Assembly: GCF_003202155.1 (NCBI RefSeq)
Contig: NZ_QFLI01000002.1
Location: forward strand, 682,001-746,000
Length of the DNA: 64,000 nt
Source of the DNA: Marinifilum breve
Lineage (GTDB): Bacteria > Bacteroidota > Bacteroidia > Bacteroidales > Marinifilaceae
Reading direction: 5' to 3'
Shown here: piece after piece, positions 1-7,632 of the stretch
Numbering within the stretch: the first letter of the stretch is position 1
Layout of the letters: each line of letters starts with the position of its first letter
Notes under the pieces: generated by a model
The model's input: only the letters and a program-made list of their open reading frames with translations
Databases searched by the model: none
What the model was told of the DNA's origin: nothing
Position numbers and translations under genes: made by a program

Positions 1-1
1 A

Positions 2-592
2 ATCGACTCTATATCCAGTAAAAAGAATTTAATCATTGACATTAGAGGCAATGGTGGTGGTGGAGATGATTCATTTTCCAGTATACTCCCAATTATCGCA
101 ACAAACGATATGTATATTAGAAATATTGAATTTTTGGCTACAAAAGCCAACTGGGAGTTTGTTAATTCTGTATTGGATATTGGAAAATGGAAAGAGGAAT
201 ATGATGATCAGATGATACCTGCTCCTTGGATATCAAGCAGGAAGTTCTTGGTAAAAGGTAACGACGAAATAAATGGTGTAAATGAATTCCCCAAAAATGT
301 GGCTGTATTGGTAGATAGAGAAGTTGGAAGTGCTGGTGAACAATTCTTATTCTGTGCAAAACAAAGTTTTAAGGTGAAAGTATTTGGCGAAAACACAGGT
401 GGAACAATAGATTACAGCAATTGTAGACACTTCAAGGTGATAAAAGATAAAATTTACATACAAGCACCAACCACAAAATTTAGTGGTTTACCTGTAAACC
501 AAATTGACAAACATGGAATTGCTCCCGATTTTTACCTTAACAAAGAAAATCAAATAGAACAGGTATTGAAGTATTTTGAGATTTGGAGGTAA
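2..592 (+). CDS. S41 family peptidase, C-terminal part (5' end outside window)
   Basis: The reading frame is open from the first bases of the window, so the N-terminus is missing. It begins with the S41 signature LIIDIRGNGGG, typical of the tail-specific protease fold. It then has VDREVGSAGEQF, where the Ser of GSAGE is the expected nucleophile, followed by GENTGG. This is a tail-specific or C-terminal-processing type serine protease, probably secreted, although the signal peptide cannot be seen. No PDZ domain is visible in the retained part. It differs clearly from the second S41 gene at the other end of the window. Confidence 0.85.
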   Translation: MDSISSKKNLIIDIRGNGGGGDDSFSSILPIIATNDMYIRNIEFLATKANWEFVNSVLDIGKWKEEYDDQMIPAPWISSRKFLVKGNDEINGVNEFPKNVAVLVDREVGSAGEQFLFCAKQSFKVKVFGENTGGTIDYSNCRHFKVIKDKIYIQAPTTKFSGLPVNQIDKHGIAPDFYLNKENQIEQVLKYFEIWR

Positions 593-703
593 ATCCAATA
601 GCATATATTTCTTTAAACTTCTTTTGTGTAAGAATATTGCGATTGAAAAAAATCAGTATCTTCAAAATTGGAATTACTTACCAGTCAATAAATAATTGAG
701 AAC

Positions 704-1216
704 ATGAGAAAAACAATTGAAATACTGATTCTACTCCTGGTTGTAATGGCTTGTAGTGACAAGTCAAATAAATATCCTATTAAGCAAGCAAATTGGGAAA
801 GCAAAGAAATCAAGATCGACAGTATAGAGAAGTATTTTCATGGAAAAACGTACCTGCCGGTTTATTCTCACATCTATCATCATCACGAACACAGAACATT
901 TGATCTTACCACAACGGTAAGCATCCGCAATGTATCGGTTAGCGATTCAGTTTTTCTATTAAAAGCAAATTATTACAATACAATTGGTGAAAATATCAGG
1001 CAATACCTAAAAAATCCAATTTATTTAAAGCCATTGGAAACTTTGGAAATTATCATCGAAGAGCAAGATACTGAGGGAGGTTCTGGTGCGAACTTTATTT
1101 TTGACTGGGCCATGAACAATGATAAAAATCCCCCACTATTTGAAGCTGTAATGATTTCTACCTCTGGTCAACAAGGTCTTTCTTACACAACAAGAGGAGT
1201 TCAAGTATTTGAATAA
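704..1216 (+). CDS. DUF3124 family lipoprotein
   Basis: This 170-residue protein has a lipoprotein signal peptide: a hydrophobic stretch at residues 5-16 and lipobox VMAC, with Cys17 as the lipidation site. The mature part matches the DUF3124 pattern: YLPVYSHIYHHHEH, a beta-rich SIRN segment, YYNTIGENIRQYL, and near the C-terminus GGSGANFIFDW and EAVMIST. The molecular function of DUF3124 is unknown. It is probably anchored in the periplasm or outer membrane. A terminator-like hairpin follows about 90 bp downstream, so the gene is likely monocistronic. Confidence 0.8.
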   Translation: MRKTIEILILLLVVMACSDKSNKYPIKQANWESKEIKIDSIEKYFHGKTYLPVYSHIYHHHEHRTFDLTTTVSIRNVSVSDSVFLLKANYYNTIGENIRQYLKNPIYLKPLETLEIIIEEQDTEGGSGANFIFDWAMNNDKNPPLFEAVMISTSGQQGLSYTTRGVQVFE

Positions 1217-1297
1217 ACGTGTTTTTAAGACTCTTGTTATCCCCTAAAAAAGACTATTACTCACAACCGATCTTTAAGTACAAATGAAAATATTTAG

Positions 1298-1330
1298 AAA
1301 GAGCCAAGACAATATCTTGGCTTTTCATTT
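1298..1330 (+). terminator. Rho-independent terminator after the DUF3124 gene
   Basis: GCCAAGA (1303-1309) and TCTTGGC (1315-1321) form a perfect 7-bp stem, extended by AAAGA/TTTTC pairing. It has a 5-nt loop and is followed by TTTTCATTTT. It separates the DUF3124 gene from the ArsR regulon. Confidence 0.7.
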
Positions 1331-1426
1331 TAAATATAATCAGTATCAGATTCTAAAACTACTAAAGGTATTGACAGCTTCTCTGCCCGATCCACTCATC
1401 ATTCACATATTTTTAACAAATCTTTT

Positions 1427-1461
1427 TTTGGAAATACAATCATGCGTGCATATATTTGCAC
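1427..1461 (+). promoter_or_regulatory. Promoter of the arsR-type gene with overlapping operator
   Basis: TTTG at 1427-1430, a 20-nt spacer and TATATTTG at 1451-1458 exactly match the Bacteroidota promoter pattern TTTG-N19-21-TAnnTTTG. The palindrome GTGCA-TATATT-TGCAC (1446-1461) covers the -7 element. Repressor binding there would block polymerase, which suggests autoregulation of the gene starting at 1483. Confidence 0.75.
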
Positions 1462-1482
1462 ACGTAAACAAATTAATAAAGC

Positions 1483-1809
1483 ATGCCAGAGAAGTTATAT
1501 CAGGGAATTGATCAGACTATTAATTCGAAATTCTTTATCACCTTTTTCGATCCTGTTCGTTTCGAATTGGTAAATTTTCTGTCGAGCTACGAGTGGTTGA
1601 ATATCGGTGAGATAGCGGAGAACTTTCCACAGGATAGATCGGTTATTTCGCGCCATTTGGATCAAATGTATCAACAAAACATTCTTATTAAGGAGAAAAG
1701 ATCGAAGTTTATTTATTATCAGTTGAATTGTGAATACGTCACAAAGATGTTTGAGAATACTTCGGCTGAATTAAGAAAATTGATGAATACATGTACATCT
1801 AACGATTAA
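1483..1809 (+). CDS. ArsR/SmtB-family transcriptional repressor
   Basis: This 108-residue winged-helix protein has a recognition region, IGEIAENFPQDRSVISRHLDQMYQQNIL (about residues 46-73), typical of ArsR regulators. A beta-wing follows (IKEKRSKFIYYQLN). Only two cysteines are present, in LNCEYV and MNTC, so the canonical ArsR metal motif is absent and the ligand is unknown. It lies first in a co-directional run with two iron-sulfur-flavoprotein-like reductases, a haloalkane dehalogenase and a quinone reductase. A palindrome overlapping its own promoter recurs upstream of both reductases, so it is probably the repressor of the cluster (inference). Confidence 0.85.
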   Translation: MPEKLYQGIDQTINSKFFITFFDPVRFELVNFLSSYEWLNIGEIAENFPQDRSVISRHLDQMYQQNILIKEKRSKFIYYQLNCEYVTKMFENTSAELRKLMNTCTSND

Positions 1810-1826
1810 AAAATTTAGGTTCTTGC

Positions 1827-1842
1827 GTGCATATTTGCGCAC
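1827..1842 (+). promoter_or_regulatory. Operator copy 2 (GTGCA-N6-CGCAC)
   Basis: GTGCATATTTGCGCAC lies 17 bp after the repressor stop codon. It matches the copy at 1446-1461 in half-site sequence and spacing, with one changed base in the right half. The enclosed CATATTTG resembles a -7 element with one mismatch, so a second promoter for the downstream reductase may sit here. Confidence 0.6.
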
Positions 1843-1899
1843 ACAAACACAATAAATAAGGAAGAAAACAAAATCAACAAATATTTTTTAAACTTTTAT

Positions 1900-1915
1900 G
1901 TGCATGAATGTGCAC
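1900..1915 (+). promoter_or_regulatory. Operator copy 3 (GTGCATGAATGTGCAC)
   Basis: This palindrome lies 15 bp upstream of the ATG at 1931. An in-frame ATG at 1898 runs through the palindrome, but the conserved position of this element relative to copy 4 argues that it is untranslated and that the reductase starts at 1931. Confidence 0.65.
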
Positions 1916-1930
1916 GCTAACATTAAAAAC

Positions 1931-2521
1931 ATGAAGATTTTCGCAATCCAGGGAAGTCCCAACAAAAAAGGCAGTACAGCTCATTTATTAGAGAATTATT
2001 TGAAGGGCGTTAGAGAAATTCATCCTGAAGCCGAAATACAAGAGGTATTCTTACAGAATCGAAACATTGGTTATTGTAGAGGTTGTCAGGCTTGTAAATC
2101 AGGAAAGAGTAAGCGCTGTGTATTTAAAGATGATATTTACGATTTATATCAAGACTTTGAAGAAGCTGATGTTTTCGTAATTGCATCCCCTATTTATTGG
2201 TACGATGTAAGTGGGCAAACCAAGGTTTTTATTGATAGACTTTATGGATCAGATTTCAATAACATGCACCCCAACAAACAGATCGTTCTATTAACGAGCT
2301 ATGCTGGAAAAACCATTGAAGAGGCTGGAATAAATAGCGCGATTTCTATTATTGAAAGATTCGCTGATTTCTTTGGGGCTCAATTTAAGCAAAAATATAT
2401 GGTTGGTACTTCCAGCAAAGAATACTATGATTCTCCTGTAAAGAATAATAAGATAGCCTTGAAAGAAGTTTATGAACTGGGCAAGCAATTGAGATTGGAA
2501 GAGACGAAATCGTTTCATTGA
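1931..2521 (+). CDS. Iron-sulfur flavoprotein-like NAD(P)H-dependent FMN reductase (copy 1)
   Basis: This is a flavodoxin-fold reductase of 196 residues. It has the FMN phosphate-binding loop IQGSPNKKGST (6-16), a compact cysteine motif C49-x2-C52-x2-C55-x7-C63 followed by VFKDD, and the ASPIYWYDVSGQTKVFIDR segment of the family. The cysteine motif resembles the [4Fe-4S] ligands of archaeal and clostridial iron-sulfur flavoproteins, which transfer electrons to quinones, oxygen or other acceptors. I chose the start at 1931 rather than the in-frame ATG at 1898 because the latter translates through the operator, and the family motif begins a few residues after 1931. It is a tandem paralogue of the next gene. 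The substrate is unknown. Confidence 0.8.
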   Translation: MKIFAIQGSPNKKGSTAHLLENYLKGVREIHPEAEIQEVFLQNRNIGYCRGCQACKSGKSKRCVFKDDIYDLYQDFEEADVFVIASPIYWYDVSGQTKVFIDRLYGSDFNNMHPNKQIVLLTSYAGKTIEEAGINSAISIIERFADFFGAQFKQKYMVGTSSKEYYDSPVKNNKIALKEVYELGKQLRLEETKSFH

Positions 2522-2539
2522 TATTTTTTAATTTTTTAC

Positions 2540-2555
2540 GTGCATTAATGTGCAC
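2540..2555 (+). promoter_or_regulatory. Operator copy 4 (GTGCATTAATGTGCAC)
   Basis: This is the fourth copy of the 16-bp palindrome, 15 bp upstream of the ATG at 2571, exactly as copy 3 sits before 1931. The preceding ATATTTTTTAA and the following CAACAT are also shared with copy 3, so gene and regulatory region were duplicated together. Confidence 0.65.
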
Positions 2556-2570
2556 ACCAACATAAATAAC

Positions 2571-3149
2571 ATGCAAATATTAAACATTATTGGAAGTCCG
2601 AGAAAGAACGGAACTAGTGCAAGAATCGCAAAGTCGTTTGTGGAAACATCGGAAGAAAATGGAGCAAGTGTAAAGTCTTATTACCTGAATGGATTGAACT
2701 ATAAAGGTTGCCAGGGATGTGAAGCTTGTCATTCAAAACTAGACAAGTGTGTATTGAAAGATGATGCGGAAGAGTTATTGGATGAGATGCGTGAAGCAGA
2801 TGTAATTGTGTTTTCGAGTCCGGTTTACTACGGAGATACTACTGGTCAGTTCAAATCTTTCCTTGACAGAACATGGTCGCACGTGGATGTGAACTACGAG
2901 AATGAAAATCCATATACTTCACGCATTCCAAAAGGAAAACATGCAGTTGTTATTCTTGGTCAGGGTAATTCAGAAGATGTACACAAGGATTTGGTAGAGC
3001 GCTTTCAGATGTTCATGGACATTTATGGCCTACAATTACATGTGATTCGTGCTACAGGATTAAATGGTCAGGCCAACCAAGATGTTACAGCATTTCAGGA
3101 AGAAGCCAATATGCTCGCGAATGAATTGACAAAAGAATTGGCGAGCTAA
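2571..3149 (+). CDS. Iron-sulfur flavoprotein-like NAD(P)H-dependent FMN reductase (copy 2)
   Basis: This 192-residue protein has a flavodoxin-like fold. It shows IIGSPRKNGTS (6-16) for FMN phosphate binding and the cysteine motif C47-x2-C50-x2-C53-x6-C60 followed by VLKDD. The segment SSPVYYGDTTGQFKSFLDRTW is the dimer and flavin contact region. It is clearly paralogous to the preceding gene but well diverged, so the two copies probably have different acceptors. The start at 2571 is preferred over the in-frame ATG at 2550, which lies inside the operator. The gene is 37 bp upstream of the dehalogenase-like gene and probably co-transcribed with it. Confidence 0.8.
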   Translation: MQILNIIGSPRKNGTSARIAKSFVETSEENGASVKSYYLNGLNYKGCQGCEACHSKLDKCVLKDDAEELLDEMREADVIVFSSPVYYGDTTGQFKSFLDRTWSHVDVNYENENPYTSRIPKGKHAVVILGQGNSEDVHKDLVERFQMFMDIYGLQLHVIRATGLNGQANQDVTAFQEEANMLANELTKELAS

Positions 3150-3186
3150 AAGCTGTTACAAATTACGAACTAAAAAGAGATAAATC

Positions 3187-4092
3187 ATGATTGAAAAATT
3201 AAGAACACCAGAAGATAGATTTAGCAATCTTCCCGATTACAATTTCAAAGCCAATTATATTGAAAATCTGGAAAGTTATGAAGGTTTGAGAGCTCATTAT
3301 TTAGATGAAGGGAATGGCAATTCCAATGAAACCTTTTTATTCCTTCACGGAGAACCCAGCTGGAGTTACCTTTACAGGAAGATGATTCCTGTGGTTACAA
3401 AAAATGGATATCGAGCCATTGCTCCTGATTTGTTTGGTTTTGGAAAGTCTGACAAGCCTATAGATGAAGACACGTACACCTTTGACTTTCATCGTAATTT
3501 TCTAATCCGCCTTATCGAAAGATTGGATTTAAAAAATATTACATTGGTATGTCAAGATTGGGGCGGACTTCTAGGTTTAACACTGCCTATGGATATGCCG
3601 GAACGCTTCAAGCGACTTCTGATTATGAATACGGCATTAATTAATGGACAACCTGCAGGTCCGGTATTTGCTGAATGGAAACACGAAATAACTTCTCAGA
3701 AAAATGTTGATTTGGTGAAGCTTTTCAAAAAACACGCACCCGGAATACGTGATGATGAAGCTGAAGCGTATGAAGCTCCTTTCCCAGATGCAACTTACAA
3801 AGCTGGGGTAAGAAAATTCCCACATTTGGTAGCAGAAAAACCTGATATGGATGGAGTTGAAACATCTTTAAAGGCTGCAGACTATTGGAATAAAGAATGG
3901 AAGGGAGAAACATTCATGGCTGTTGGCATGAAAGATCCTATGTTAGGTCCACCGGTAATGGCATATATGAAAGAATTAATAAATGACTGTCCTGAGCCTC
4001 TTGAAATTACTGAAGGCGGACACTTTGTGCAGGAAGCAGATGGAGAAATTATTGCCCAGAAGGCATTGGAACATTTTGATTTGATTAATTAA
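3187..4092 (+). CDS. dhlA-like: Haloalkane dehalogenase, DhlA-like (HLD-I)
   Basis: This is an alpha/beta-hydrolase of 301 residues that aligns over its whole length with Xanthobacter DhlA as I remember it. Visible elements are the oxyanion loop HGEPSWSYLYR (54-64), nucleophile elbow VCQDWGG with Asp124, halide-binding Trp125 and a second halide Trp164 in EWK. The catalytic acid is Asp250 in GMKD and the base is His279 in GGHFVQE. The predicted reaction is hydrolysis of a terminal carbon-halogen bond to an alcohol plus halide. It sits between two reductases and a flavodoxin-fold reductase under a likely common repressor, which suggests detoxification of halogenated or electrophilic compounds. 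An epoxide hydrolase is less likely, because both halide-binding tryptophans are kept. Confidence 0.85.
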   Translation: MIEKLRTPEDRFSNLPDYNFKANYIENLESYEGLRAHYLDEGNGNSNETFLFLHGEPSWSYLYRKMIPVVTKNGYRAIAPDLFGFGKSDKPIDEDTYTFDFHRNFLIRLIERLDLKNITLVCQDWGGLLGLTLPMDMPERFKRLLIMNTALINGQPAGPVFAEWKHEITSQKNVDLVKLFKKHAPGIRDDEAEAYEAPFPDATYKAGVRKFPHLVAEKPDMDGVETSLKAADYWNKEWKGETFMAVGMKDPMLGPPVMAYMKELINDCPEPLEITEGGHFVQEADGEIIAQKALEHFDLIN

Positions 4093-4105
4093 TAAATTTC
4101 TATCA

Positions 4106-4708
4106 ATGAAAATATTACATTTGGTTTTTCATCCTGATTTAAAAGAATCAAGAGTCAATAGAATCTGGAAGGAACAACTTGAGGAAAGTGGAAAAATAAC
4201 TACATCAAGAGATATATACTTAGAGTATCCGGACTTCCAGATTGATATTGAAAAGGAACAACAATTTTTACTGGAACACGACAGAATTATAATACAGTTT
4301 CCCATGTACTGGTGGTCAGTTACTCCTCTTCTAAAAAAATGGTTTGATGATGTACTTCAATATCAATTTGCATATGGAAATAAGGGAGATAAACTGAAAG
4401 GCAAGGATATGCAAATTATTACCTCCGTTGGTGGACAGGCTAAAAACTACAACGGTTTTCACATGTTTGCAAGTGTGCCTGAATTACTGAAGCCTATGCA
4501 ACTAACTGCTAACCTGGCTAAAATGAATTACGCTCAACCTCTCTATATGTTTAATGCTGATGCTTGTTCTGATGAGGAAGTCAAAAAGTTCGGTGAGAAT
4601 TGGGTTGAGTTAATTGATGACCCAAGAAGAGGTGATGGTCTTAAGTATACAAACGAGAAACTACACAGCGAGTTGATTGATGTATATCAGCAACTTGGAT
4701 TGGATTAA
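4106..4708 (+). CDS. NAD(P)H-dependent quinone oxidoreductase (flavodoxin_2, MdaB/KefF-like)
   Basis: This 200-residue flavodoxin-like protein has the family signature FPMYWWSVTPLLKKWFDDVL (about residues 65-84), which contacts flavin and quinone, and a later VGGQAKNY loop. The family carries out two-electron reduction of quinones and nitro compounds. It starts 13 bp after the dehalogenase stop and ends at a strong hairpin, so it is the last gene of the unit. Unlike the two upstream reductases it has no cysteine cluster. Confidence 0.75.
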   Translation: MKILHLVFHPDLKESRVNRIWKEQLEESGKITTSRDIYLEYPDFQIDIEKEQQFLLEHDRIIIQFPMYWWSVTPLLKKWFDDVLQYQFAYGNKGDKLKGKDMQIITSVGGQAKNYNGFHMFASVPELLKPMQLTANLAKMNYAQPLYMFNADACSDEEVKKFGENWVELIDDPRRGDGLKYTNEKLHSELIDVYQQLGLD

Positions 4709-4724
4709 ATTTATCTCAATAATA

Positions 4725-4750
4725 TACCGCACGAGAAAACTCGTGCGGTA
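4725..4750. terminator. Bidirectional terminator hairpin between the dehalogenase unit and trpA
   Basis: TACCGCACGAG (4725-4735) and CTCGTGCGGTA (4740-4750) form a perfect 11-bp stem with an AAAA loop. It lies between convergent genes. The T-tracts are weak on both sides, so efficiency is uncertain. Confidence 0.6.
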
Positions 4751-4796
4751 AACTTATAAAATGGTTGATAGTTAGAGTCAAGGGATTACCTTGGCT

Positions 4797-5534
4797 TTAT
4801 TGTAAGGATTCCAGAAACTCGCTTGCGTTTCCGTTTTCCAATGCTTTGATAAATGCGGTTCCGATTATGGCACCATTTGAAAAGCTTGCTGCATGTTGGA
4901 AGCTTGCTTTATCGTGAATTCCGAAACCGATAAGAGATGGAATATCAAGGGCTGCTATTTTCTTGAAGTAATCCTCACGCTCTTTGCTGGCTTGCAATGC
5001 CCCACCAGTTGTAGAAGCTGTAGAAACCATATATAGAAATCCACTTGCAGCTTTCTCAATTGTCCCCAATCTCTTATCGGTAGTCTGCGGTGTTACCAAC
5101 AAGACATTGTGCACCCCTGCTGCCTCGAATTTTGCTTTGTACTCTTCCAAAGGCAAATCGGGTAAGATTACGCCATCAATTCCTACCTTTTGGCATTCTG
5201 CAAGAAAAGCATCAATGCCAAATTTGTAAACGGTATTCCAGTAGCCCATTAATATTAAAGGCATGGTTATGCTTTTTCGTGCATCCTGCAATTGATCAAA
5301 CAAAAGCTGTAAGGTCATGCCATTATCTAAGGCCTGTTTGGCCGCTGTTTGAATTACTGGTCCATCCGCCAAAGGATCGGAAAAAGGGATACCAATTTCT
5401 ACCAGGTCAACACCTTTATCCTGCAAGAGCTGTAATGTTGGAAGTGTATCTTCCAGTTTAGGATATCCCGCAGGGAAATAGATGGATAAGATATCCTTTT
5501 GTTTATTTTGAAATAATTGATCTATTCGATTCAT
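4797..5534 (-). CDS. trpA: Tryptophan synthase alpha subunit
   Basis: This 245-residue TIM barrel cleaves indole-3-glycerol phosphate to indole and glyceraldehyde-3-phosphate, then passes indole to TrpB. The motif VEIGIPFSDPLADGP is present, with catalytic Glu46 and Asp57. The phosphate loop is near VSTASTTGG, and IGFGIHD is near the C-terminus. It is slightly shorter than E. coli TrpA (268). It is the last gene of the trp operon, 110 bp after trpFB. That gap is AT-rich with self-complementary stretches. Confidence 0.95.
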   Translation of the reverse strand: MNRIDQLFQNKQKDILSIYFPAGYPKLEDTLPTLQLLQDKGVDLVEIGIPFSDPLADGPVIQTAAKQALDNGMTLQLLFDQLQDARKSITMPLILMGYWNTVYKFGIDAFLAECQKVGIDGVILPDLPLEEYKAKFEAAGVHNVLLVTPQTTDKRLGTIEKAASGFLYMVSTASTTGGALQASKEREDYFKKIAALDIPSLIGFGIHDKASFQHAASFSNGAIIGTAFIKALENGNASEFLESLQ

Positions 5535-5644
5535 ATCTAATTATTAATTATAAATGATGAATTATGAATGAACTCAAATATTAATCTTCATTATAACTTT
5601 TAGTATTTGTTTATAATTCAGAATTAATAATTCATAACTCATAA
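5535..5644. other. AT-rich spacer between trpFB and trpA
   Basis: This 110-bp stretch has about 80 percent A+T. ATTATGAA-type segments at both ends can pair with each other (for example ATTATGAATG with CATAACTCATAAT). There is no T-run terminator and no coding potential. It may be an intra-operonic processing or stability element. Confidence 0.35.
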
Positions 5645-7456
5645 TTAAGCAAAGCGTTTCATGTATGTTTCCATATCCTTATCCCCACGTCCTGAAAGAT
5701 TAAGCACAACCACATCGTCTTTTTTGAACTGCATTTTCTCCAGTGCAGCCAGTGCGTGTGCCGATTCTAGTGCAGGAATAATTCCTTCTGATTCTGCCAA
5801 TACTTTAGCGGCGTTTAGGGCCTCTTCATCGGTAGCTGATAAGAATTGTGCTCTTCCCGAAACTGCTAGGTGTGCATGCAATGGGCCAACTCCTGGGTAA
5901 TCTAATCCTGCAGAAATTGAGTAAGGCTCGGTAATTTGTCCGTCATCATCCTGCATTAGCATGGTTTTACTTCCGTGGATAAAGCCGATATCGCCAATGG
6001 TAATGGTTGCGGCAGTTTCACCACTATCTACTCCCAAACCAGAGGCTTCAACGGCTAACAGATTCACATCTTTCTCGTTCAGGTAATGGTAAAATGCTCC
6101 GGCAGCATTACTTCCTCCACCAACACATGCAATTACATAGTTCGGATTTGGATTTCCTGTCTCTTTTTCCAACTGCTCACGAATTTCTTCCGAAATAATC
6201 GATTGTAAGCGGGTTACCAAATCAGGATAAGGATGTGGTCCAACCACCGATCCAATCAGGTAGAATGATTCCGGGTTTGCAATCCAATCACGAATGGCTT
6301 CATTGGTAGCATCTTTCAAGGTTTGATTTCCAGAGATTGCAGGAACTACCTTCGCTCCCAACATTTTCATACGTGCCACATTGGGTGCTTGTCTTTCTAC
6401 ATCAAGCGCGCCCATATACACCACACATTCCAAACCAAACAAGGCACAAACCGTAGCAGTTGCCACCCCATGCTGACCTGCTCCCGTCTCGGCAATGATT
6501 CTCTTCTTGCCCATGTACTTGGCCAATAGAATCTGTCCAATGGTATTGTTGATTTTATGTGCTCCGGTGTGAGTTAAATCTTCACGTTTCAGGTAGATAT
6601 TGGTTCCATATCGTTTTGAAAGATTTCCTGCTTTGGTCAATGGTGTTGGACGACCAACATAGTTATCCAACAAACGAGCATAGTCTTTCTTGAATTGCTC
6701 GGAAGCTAATATCTTAAGGTAATTCTCTTGCAGTTCATCAACATTCTTACGAAGCAATTCAGGAATGTAAGCTCCACCGAACTCTCCATAGTAACCTCTT
6801 TCGTTAACTGCATATTTATCTTTGTTCATTGTATTCAATTCTAATTTGTTTAGGAAGATCTCCAATTGATCTGCATTTTTCCTAGCTGGTTGTAATTCAA
6901 ATCCCGAGTTCAGATCTAAAGCATAAAGCTTGTCGTGTTGTAATTCTTTGATTTGCTCAGCATCTTGAACTCCGATTCCTCCACTCAAGAAAAATGGTGT
7001 AGTTCCTTTATAGTTTTCCAATACCTTCCAGTTGAATTTTCTGCCGCTACCTCCATAGTTTTCAGTTTTGGTATCGAACAGGAAGAAATCACAAGCATTT
7101 TCGTATTCATTTAAGGTATTAAATTGAAAGCTATCATTCATTTGAAAGGCTTTAATCACCTCAAAACCTGCCGCTTTTACCTTTTTGCAGTATTCAGCTG
7201 ATTCACCACCATGCAACTGCATGGCATCCAGCTTGTATTTCTTTCCTTTTGCCAATAAGGCATCCAATTCTTCATTCACAAATACACCAACTTTGCGTGT
7301 GCTTTCAGGAAAGATGGCAGGAATAGCAGGATCGAACTCATCTCCTACATATCTTGGTGATTTTGGGTAGAAGATAAAGCCTGCATAATCGATTGGCAGC
7401 TTTACCAACTCCTTGATGTTCTTGCTATATTTTAATCCACAAACTTTGATTTTCAT
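5645..7456 (-). CDS. trpFB: Fused phosphoribosylanthranilate isomerase / tryptophan synthase beta (TrpF::TrpB)
   Basis: One 603-residue frame covers two enzymes that are usually separate in this phylum. Residues 1-208 are TrpF: catalytic Cys6 in KVCG, LHGGE, Asp128 in LFDTK, and FFLSGGIG. Residues 210-603 are Trp[10 protein letters not shown] with PLP-binding Lys301, ETGAGQHG, and the PLP-phosphate loop GGGSNA. The junction reads [19 protein letters not shown] with no stop or frameshift. Met210 (codon at 6829-6827) could act as an internal start giving free TrpB. The fusion would do steps 3 and 5 of the pathway. It is flanked by trpC and trpA in the normal order. Confidence 0.9.
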   Translation of the reverse strand: MKIKVCGLKYSKNIKELVKLPIDYAGFIFYPKSPRYVGDEFDPAIPAIFPESTRKVGVFVNEELDALLAKGKKYKLDAMQLHGGESAEYCKKVKAAGFEVIKAFQMNDSFQFNTLNEYENACDFFLFDTKTENYGGSGRKFNWKVLENYKGTTPFFLSGGIGVQDAEQIKELQHDKLYALDLNSGFELQPARKNADQLEIFLNKLELNTMNKDKYAVNERGYYGEFGGAYIPELLRKNVDELQENYLKILASEQFKKDYARLLDNYVGRPTPLTKAGNLSKRYGTNIYLKREDLTHTGAHKINNTIGQILLAKYMGKKRIIAETGAGQHGVATATVCALFGLECVVYMGALDVERQAPNVARMKMLGAKVVPAISGNQTLKDATNEAIRDWIANPESFYLIGSVVGPHPYPDLVTRLQSIISEEIREQLEKETGNPNPNYVIACVGGGSNAAGAFYHYLNEKDVNLLAVEASGLGVDSGETAATITIGDIGFIHGSKTMLMQDDDGQITEPYSISAGLDYPGVGPLHAHLAVSGRAQFLSATDEEALNAAKVLAESEGIIPALESAHALAALEKMQFKKDDVVVLNLSGRGDKDMETYMKRFA

Positions 7457-7512
7457 TTTGGCAATAGAGATTCAATTGTTATTAACTCATTTAATAAAAC
7501 ATTCTCTTATTT

Positions 7513-7561
7513 CGTCGCATTTAAATTTCTTCTACTAACAAATTCATCAGTTGCGACGATT
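7513..7561. repeat. Dispersed palindromic repeat, family R1 (CGTCGCA...TGCGACG)
   Basis: CGTCGCA at 7513-7519 is inverted at 7552-7558 (TGCGACG), with 32 nt between. A second copy with the same ends and near-identical right flank (AGTTGCGACGATT) is at 34145-34194. It lies in the trpC to trpFB gap. Confidence 0.5.
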
Positions 7562-7576
7562 AAGTGATATTATTTC

Positions 7577-7630
7577 ATCCCACGAGTTTCACTCGTGGTT
7601 ATTCATGTTTTCTCCCTTCGGGAGATATTT
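7577..7630. other. Two hairpins in the trpC-trpFB gap
   Basis: CCACGAG/CTCGTGG with a TTTCA loop is followed by TCTCCC/GGGAGA around TTC. Neither is followed by a long T-run on the minus strand, so they may be processing sites or inserted repeats rather than terminators. The gap of 176 bp is large for an operon interior. Confidence 0.4.
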
Positions 7631-7632
7631 TA

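Noticed and set aside
1284-1511. 75-codon ORF upstream of the ArsR gene
   Set aside because: It crosses a terminator hairpin, a consensus promoter and the operator, has no family match and overlaps the ArsR start out of frame.
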